Positions 33,220-37,502 of a stretch of DNA of 37,502 nucleotides are shown piece after piece. Source of the DNA: an uncultured Porphyromonadaceae bacterium (GTDB lineage: Bacteria; Bacteroidota; Bacteroidia; Bacteroidales; Muribaculaceae); NCBI GenBank assembly GCA_947174235.1, contig CAMWID010000032.1, positions 1 to 37,502 of the forward strand. The letters are read 5' to 3'. The stretch's first letter is position 1. Each line of letters begins with the position of its first letter. The notes below the pieces were generated by a model. It was not told where the DNA came from. It saw only the letters and a program-made list of their open reading frames with translations, and did no database searches. Position numbers and translations under genes: made by a program.

Positions 33220-33475
33220 GACGAAGAAACAATACTTTACCAACCGGGTTCAACAGTAAAGCTTGAGGTCCTTCTGGAGAATTATACTGTGTGGTTGACA
33301 CAACAGCAGATGACAGAAATGTTCCAGACTTCAAAACAGAATATTAGCCTAACCTTCATGTTGACAATATCTTTAAGGTGAACTCGATAGCAAATCAGTT
33401 GTCAAGGATTCCTTGACAACTGATTTTGATTGTAAGAAATATAAGGCCAAATATTATAACCTTGATGTGGTTCCG
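33220..33475 (+). pseudogene. Decayed rhuM-like gene fragment
   Basis: Three short peptides in three frames resemble consecutive parts of the RhuM virulence-protein family. Frame 1 (about 33223-33351) reads ILYQPGSTVKLEVLLENYTV... then WLTQQQMTEMFQTSKQNISL. Frame 2 (33357-33395) reads HVDNIFKVNSIAN. Frame 3 (33398-33475) reads VVKDSLTTDFDCKKYKAKYY then NLDVV. At least two frameshifts separate them, and the rest of the protein (about 200 residues or more) is absent. RhuM genes are often found near restriction or mobile loci. The fragment lies between the hydrolase stop and the convergent receptor stop. It has no conserved start. Confidence 0.8.
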
Positions 33476-33522
33476 GCTTCGACTCGGAGAAACAGGCGTT
33501 CAAAAACACAATCTTCCACTTT

Positions 33523-36066
33523 CTATTGCAAAATACCGGAGGAAGCAGAACCGGATGCCTGTGGTTCGTTGTCTCGTTTAACCTTCTTTCCGAATCCGAA
33601 TGTGTATGTGGCGGTTATTTTTACTGTCGCATGATAGTTTCCGTTTATTAGGGTTTCATCCGTACTGTAGACTTCACTATTCATCACGCGGTTGGAACTC
33701 AACCAATTCCAGCGCCCTATATTACGTATCATCGCTGATATCTTCCAATCTGATTTTGACCATCCTATGTTGAGATAATAATTATTTTTATCACGATGCC
33801 AAATACCGTTCATCATACCATCCCATGTTCCTACTGTTGAAACATACGTGAGACCGAAATTCCAGTTCTTTAGATAGTAGAACATCTGAAGTGTATAATA
33901 AATATGAAAATGGTCTACATTATACGGTCTGCCATTGTGATTAAAAAGCTGGCTAAGATTTCCTGTCAACACCAATGATCTGTCTAACAACCGGGCAGTT
34001 CCTTTGATTCCGTACATACCCTGAGCATATGATCCCATAGGCTGTTTTATGGTGCGGATCACTCCATTGCCATCCGCTTCATAATCGTAAGCATATCTGT
34101 CTTTTACAATCCACCCCCACGCATATGCGCTTATATTGTAATTGTTGTTTGGAATCCATGTATAAGAAAAATCAAAGTCATAACTTTTTGCCGGGAAAAG
34201 ATTAGGATTTCCTGTATATTTTAGAAAAGGAGATGCTGTTATTATCTGGTCACTTTTAAAGTTTGGAGAAGGCAACCATGATTCATATTGAAATATCGCT
34301 GAAAGTGATTGCTTCCGGTTTGGAGTAAATTGAATTGACACGTCAAAAGACGGAGCGTTTCTACAATCCACTATTGAACCGAATTGTAATCTATCCCAAT
34401 CCCAGCCAAAGCCAACGTGACCGCGAAGATTTCTGACAGATAATTCATAATTCACACCAAAGCCCACACGTGAAGATTTAGCACGGTCTAATGCAGTCGC
34501 TGATCCGGAATATGATGTTCGGTTGTATTGATATGAACCTTTTACGAGACCCAACAGATTGCCAAATTTACCGAAATCATGTTTGAATTTCAGATTGCCT
34601 GACATGTTATTTGTGTTGTCGGTTGCTGAATTAAGTATCGTGGCATAGCCTTGTTCCTGATAACTGCTATTTTGATCAGTATGGGAAAAGTTATATTTCG
34701 GAGAAAAGGTTATTGAGTTATTTTTCGGCAACATGAAGAAATAATAACCGTCGTAAGATATAAACTTTGAATAAATACTCGATGTTGATATGTAATCTGT
34801 ACTCGGATATATATCGGATGAATATCTTACAATACCATTCTGAACAGAATTGGGTTTTCTGTCAAGATTGCTGTTTATAAGAGTAGATGCCTGCACCTTG
34901 TCAGAATTATAAGTATTCCTGAATATCAGGTAATAATTATAGCGGTTGTAGTTTGACGATGTCGTTTCTGTCTCCCTTTTAAATTCATTTATCAATCCGT
35001 CTTGCCCGGGCAAACGAAAAGTTTCTGTCATATTCTGTCCTGTATGGTCGCAGCCATTGTTGTATGCAGATCCCATAAGGTCGTATGTCATACGCTTATA
35101 CTGCATTCTGACGTTACCAATTGCCTGTTCGGTATGTCCATTCAGAAAGGCTCCGGTACCATACAATTTAGCGTACCCACCATATTCATACTGTTGCATT
35201 ATAAAATTGACAACGTATGGATTTCCTTGTAAACGAGGGTCTGACGGGTATTCAAGGTATTCAACTCGTTTCACATCACTCACACGCATAGATAATAAAT
35301 CTTTTTCAGAGGCAGGTAAATAATCGATGAATACCGCTACAGGTTTACCCCCATTTGTAACAATTGAATTTCCGGAGATAAATCCCAATTGTGGTATAGC
35401 CATGTGATTCAGTAAGTCTGCTCCTGATTGAGAGGCGTTTTTCTGATTTACTGAGGGCATGTATACTGACTTGTCTGAATACATTTTAGCATTATCGGCT
35501 TCCACTGTCACGGCTCCTAATGAAACCGCCTGTTCCTTCATTACAATCGTACCCATAGAGAATGACTCAAACCTTTTGATTGTAGTTTTGTAGCCGAGGC
35601 ATGACAATTTGCCTATCACTCCTTGTCTATCACAAGGTATTGAGAAGCGACCGGTATCATCTGTTATGCCGTATGTGATGACAGTCGAATCTTTTGGGGC
35701 GAGCAGCATGACCGTCGCCGCAACCACCGGTTCATTGTCGGTACCGACAGCACGACCTGTATAACAGAATTTTCCGTGTTGCAACGCCTCGATATAGTAA
35801 TTATGTTCTTTTTTAATGACCGATATTGGATTGAGTCCGATTGTCCGGCGCAAGGCATCGTAGGCGTCATCTGTATGTATTCTCGCGGATGTCCTATAGT
35901 TGTCGAGTTCCTTATAAATGAAGGAGATATTGACATCTGGATGGTCTTTGCTGATTCTTACAATTGCTTCAGATATGGGAGTATTGTTGAATGAATACGT
36001 GTATTTATAAGCACTTGCTGAAACATAAGTCATTACAGCCAATATTATTGTCAGGATAGTTCTCAT
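33523..36066 (-). CDS. Outer-membrane TonB-dependent receptor with STN domain
   Basis: The 847-residue product has a signal peptide (cleavage near SASAYK). Then come an STN domain (about 22-95, TYSFNNTPISEAIVRISKDHPDV), a carboxypeptidase-regulatory-like domain (about 98-185, YTGRAVGTDNEPVVAATVMLLAPKD), a plug-like region (about 215-320, NGGKPVAVFIDYLPASEKDLL and RVEYLEYPSDPRLQGNPYVVNFIM), and a long beta-barrel to the C-terminus. The barrel resembles the 'outer membrane beta-barrel' receptor branch rather than SusC. STN domains touch anti-sigma factors, and this gene follows an ECF sigma/anti-sigma pair by 3 nt, which fits receptor-triggered signalling. No SusD-like partner is present. The ligand is unknown. 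The Ser/Gly-rich C-terminal tail after GFGKKVKRDNEPQ is unusual for a barrel end and may be a non-barrel extension. Confidence 0.88.
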   Translation of the reverse strand: MRTILTIILAVMTYVSASAYKYTYSFNNTPISEAIVRISKDHPDVNISFIYKELDNYRTSARIHTDDAYDALRRTIGLNPISVIKKEHNYYIEALQHGKFCYTGRAVGTDNEPVVAATVMLLAPKDSTVITYGITDDTGRFSIPCDRQGVIGKLSCLGYKTTIKRFESFSMGTIVMKEQAVSLGAVTVEADNAKMYSDKSVYMPSVNQKNASQSGADLLNHMAIPQLGFISGNSIVTNGGKPVAVFIDYLPASEKDLLSMRVSDVKRVEYLEYPSDPRLQGNPYVVNFIMQQYEYGGYAKLYGTGAFLNGHTEQAIGNVRMQYKRMTYDLMGSAYNNGCDHTGQNMTETFRLPGQDGLINEFKRETETTSSNYNRYNYYLIFRNTYNSDKVQASTLINSNLDRKPNSVQNGIVRYSSDIYPSTDYISTSSIYSKFISYDGYYFFMLPKNNSITFSPKYNFSHTDQNSSYQEQGYATILNSATDNTNNMSGNLKFKHDFGKFGNLLGLVKGSYQYNRTSYSGSATALDRAKSSRVGFGVNYELSVRNLRGHVGFGWDWDRLQFGSIVDCRNAPSFDVSIQFTPNRKQSLSAIFQYESWLPSPNFKSDQIITASPFLKYTGNPNLFPAKSYDFDFSYTWIPNNNYNISAYAWGWIVKDRYAYDYEADGNGVIRTIKQPMGSYAQGMYGIKGTARLLDRSLVLTGNLSQLFNHNGRPYNVDHFHIYYTLQMFYYLKNWNFGLTYVSTVGTWDGMMNGIWHRDKNNYYLNIGWSKSDWKISAMIRNIGRWNWLSSNRVMNSEVYSTDETLINGNYHATVKITATYTFGFGKKVKRDNEPQASGSASSGILQ

Positions 36067-36069
36067 TTT

Positions 36070-36708
36070 TTAGTCAATGATTAGGATCTTGCCGTTTTGT
36101 TTGATATTGATTTGCTCGAATGTGTTGAGTTGTTCCACAACTTCGGTGAGCGGTAAGGAAGGATCAAACTTGTAATATAGGTGCAACAGAGCCGCTTCCT
36201 TGTTGTTAAACTTTACCTCTACTCCGTATGAGTCAGCTACCTCTTTCATTATCTTTTCAAGAGGTTCGTCTTCAAACATTATCGGTGTCAGGTTAACCAT
36301 TACAGTGTCATTTTTAGTTGTTATCGTGTCGGTTGAAACGGCAACAACAGACGGAGCAACAACCACGTTTTCTGCAACCGGTTCCGGTTTATGGTCGATT
36401 ACTGCTACAGTGACGGCTATCCCGGCAGCAACTGCCACGATTGACGTGCCGACAATAGCAGCGATTGATGCGGCACGATTGCCAACCCAAAACAATGAAC
36501 GGCGGGGGCGGACTGCATGTTTCTCCGAGAAGTCTTCCCATTCGGCATCAACATCTATCTCTTTGCCAGCTTCTATAGCAGAATCGGCTTTACAGAGCAG
36601 ATTGTAAATCTCTCTGGTTTCCTGATCCGACATTATTTCTGCCAACTGTTCGGATGTATATTTTTCGGGATGCTCGACAATATCAAGCACAAGTTCGTAT
36701 TTATCCAT
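36070..36708 (-). CDS. Short anti-sigma factor with C-terminal DUF4974-like domain
   Basis: The 212-residue protein has a cytosolic N-terminal part (1-75), a single membrane helix (about 80-108, ASIAAIVGTSIVAVAAGIAVTVAVI), a short Val/Thr-rich linker, and a C-terminal ~68 residues (MFEDEPLEKIMKEVADSYGVEVKF... LPLTEVVEQLNTFEQINI) that look like the DUF4974/STN-type domain found at the end of Bacteroidota FecR proteins. The central FecR domain (about 100 residues) is missing; usual lengths are 300-400. It overlaps the sigma factor by 8 nt and is followed by the STN receptor after 3 nt. It should hold the sigma factor until the receptor binds its ligand (inference from FecI/FecR). Confidence 0.8.
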   Translation of the reverse strand: MDKYELVLDIVEHPEKYTSEQLAEIMSDQETREIYNLLCKADSAIEAGKEIDVDAEWEDFSEKHAVRPRRSLFWVGNRAASIAAIVGTSIVAVAAGIAVTVAVIDHKPEPVAENVVVAPSVVAVSTDTITTKNDTVMVNLTPIMFEDEPLEKIMKEVADSYGVEVKFNNKEAALLHLYYKFDPSLPLTEVVEQLNTFEQINIKQNGKILIID

Positions 36709-37189
36709 TTTCGTTGAGTTTTTTGCGGATGATTGTCAGTGCATGACTCAGATGACGGTAAACGGCTGTCTCACTTATACCCATTGAGGCTGCAATGCGG
36801 GCGAACGGCAATCCCTTAGAGAACCGTAATTCCATGATGCGTCTTGCCTGCGGAGATATTTCAGACTTGATTAGATTGTATATTCGCGCAATGGTTTCCT
36901 CGTCGGGCCAATCTTCGCTTTCGTATTCCTCATTTTCGAGGAAATATCGGTTGACAATCCTTTGGTGAATCTCGCAGTCACGGATATTGTTCAGGCAACG
37001 GTTCCTGACGGCTTTTATAAGATAGCCTCCTGTAACAGTTATCTCAAGGGGTAAGTCGAGAAGCGATGCAAACACATCATGGACGATGTCGCGCGCAAGA
37101 TCATCGTCGTGCAGAAGTGCCACCGCCAACCGGTACATCTGCGCATAATGAGCTTTGAAAAGCTGCTCTATATCGTTTCTGTTCGTCAT
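36701..37189 (-). CDS. ECF-type RNA polymerase sigma factor
   Basis: The 162-residue protein has sigma region 2 (about 8-75, LFKAHYAQMYRLAVALLHDDDLARDIVHDVFASLLD and RNRCLNNIRDCEI) and region 4 (about 105-158, KSEISPQARRIMELRFSKGLPFARIAASMGISETAVYRHLSHALTIIRKKL) with its helix-turn-helix. This is the Bacteroidota FecI-like group that drives a downstream receptor gene. It is the first gene of the three-gene - strand operon. A TAACTTTG box lies at 37267-37274 with no clear -33 element. The -33 absence could mean autoregulation by the sigma factor itself. Confidence 0.92.
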   Translation of the reverse strand: MTNRNDIEQLFKAHYAQMYRLAVALLHDDDLARDIVHDVFASLLDLPLEITVTGGYLIKAVRNRCLNNIRDCEIHQRIVNRYFLENEEYESEDWPDEETIARIYNLIKSEISPQARRIMELRFSKGLPFARIAASMGISETAVYRHLSHALTIIRKKLNENG

Positions 37190-37266
37190 ACACTATAAAG
37201 ACACACAACATCCGCAAAACTCAACCCTAAATGAAAAAATTTTTTTAAAAAAATCCTATCCACTTG

Positions 37267-37274
37267 CAAAGTTA
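37267..37274 (-). promoter_or_regulatory. Candidate -7 box upstream of the ECF sigma gene
   Basis: On the minus strand TAACTTTG at 37274-37267 matches TAnnTTTG. No TTTG is found at the expected distance upstream, so only half of the promoter is seen. Transcription would begin about 70 nt before the ATG at 37189; the leader includes a long A/T tract (about 37235-37252). Confidence 0.4.
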
Positions 37275-37392
37275 CTGAAAGATAACTAAATTATTATTTC
37301 CCAAGCCTCGATTTTGGTTTGGTTCGGGCTTTATATATGCCCGACTAAACCTATATATGGGAATGGCTGGGCAAAAGAAATTTGTTGTTGAT

Positions 37393-37502
37393 TTATGCGT
37401 TCACAAACAAGTCATCGGCTGTGATTTGCGAATGGATGCTGTTCATCGAATATGAGTTCTTCACAAGTCCGGAACTTGTTATCATTGTCAGGGCGATTCC
37501 TT
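37393..37502 (-). CDS. 3' end of a gene, probably an AAA-family ATPase (truncated by the window)
   Basis: The minus strand is open from the window edge to a TAA at 37395-37393. The last ~36 codons read GIALTMITSSGLVKNSYSMN then SIHSQITADDLFVNA. The pattern hydrophobic strand, then xxGLxKNxYSxxxxSxxTxDDLF, is the typical C-terminus of Bacteroidota AAA-family ATPases of the 'ATP-binding protein' group with a DUF234-type or DUF4143-type tail. The identification rests only on that end motif. A possible hairpin (GGTTT...CGGGC with GCCCG...AAACC, about 37317-37352) lies downstream of it on the minus strand. Confidence 0.6.
   Translation of the reverse strand, partial: GIALTMITSSGLVKNSYSMNSIHSQITADDLFVNA

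Noticed and set aside
33398..33420. Perfect 23-base palindrome (GTTGTCAAGGA, T, TCCTTGACAAC)
   Set aside because: It lies within the third rhuM-like fragment, where VVKDSLTT is ordinary family sequence. With a 1-base centre it cannot form a good RNA hairpin. Probably chance.
37317..37352. Hairpin GGTTT...CGGGC / GCCCG...AAACC near the right edge
   Set aside because: It has a bulge and a wobble and no T tract on the relevant strand; it may be the terminator of the truncated gene but is not strong enough for a separate entry.
1..37502. CRISPR array, tRNA, rRNA, or phage/conjugative genes
   Set aside because: No regularly spaced repeats, no tRNA-like cloverleaf or rRNA segment and no integrase or transfer genes were recognised on reading both strands.

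Overview
The window looks like chromosomal DNA of a gut Bacteroidales, possibly Muribaculaceae. The evidence is internal. Bacteroidota-type promoters (TTTG or TTG, 19-21 nt, then TAnnTTTG) precede several genes. The gene families are typical of the phylum: DUF4374 lipoprotein, STN/carboxypeptidase-regulatory-domain receptors, DUF4974-type anti-sigma factor, PepSY-like/BLIP-like exported proteins, LytS/LytR pair. No rRNA, tRNA or CRISPR array was seen. The genus call is inference.

Layout, left to right. (1) 357-8454, + strand: five consecutive genes whose products are all predicted to be exported. They are an LPP20/FlgT_N-like protein, a beta-propeller protein with an OmpA-like C-terminus, a TPR protein with a caspase (C14) domain, a DUF4384 protein and a transglutaminase/LapG-like cysteine protease. 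The propeller and caspase proteins share a middle module of about 130 residues, and a strong terminator-like hairpin precedes the probable caspase start. I consider this the least described system in the window. (2) 8653-9642: exported GH18 chitinase-like enzyme. (3) 9694-13467, - strand: trkA-trkH potassium uptake genes followed by an EamA-type exporter, behind a good promoter and a structured leader. (4) 13811-14836: exported alpha/beta hydrolase. (5) 14933-21396, - strand: an iron/siderophore locus of the XusABC type (TonB receptor, DUF4374 lipoprotein, PepSY inner-membrane protein), then an esterase fused to a PepSY-like domain. A perfect 22-bp palindrome overlaps the xusA promoter. (6) 21581-24718: an RND pump without adjacent partner genes. 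Divergent from it is a LytS kinase / LytR regulator / PepSY-like protein operon joined by ATGA overlaps. (7) 27169-31131, - strand: a complete tripartite TolC/HlyD/MFS exporter with a leader of about 259 nt. (8) 31132-33522: a MITE-like element inserted inside an older inverted repeat, a serine hydrolase gene, and a decayed rhuM-like pseudogene. (9) 33523-37189, - strand: ECF sigma factor, an unusually short anti-sigma factor and an STN-type outer-membrane receptor. (10) The right edge carries the 3' end of a minus-strand gene, probably an AAA-family ATPase.

How the parts may work together. Region 5 reads as ferric-siderophore capture (XusB), outer-membrane import (XusA), possible reduction or release (XusC) and possible siderophore hydrolysis (esterase), under a metal-responsive operator. 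Region 9 reads as a receptor with its own signalling module. Region 1 reads as a set of proteolytic and sensory cell-envelope proteins whose target cannot be seen from sequence. Functions are inferred from motifs read by eye; no database search was run.
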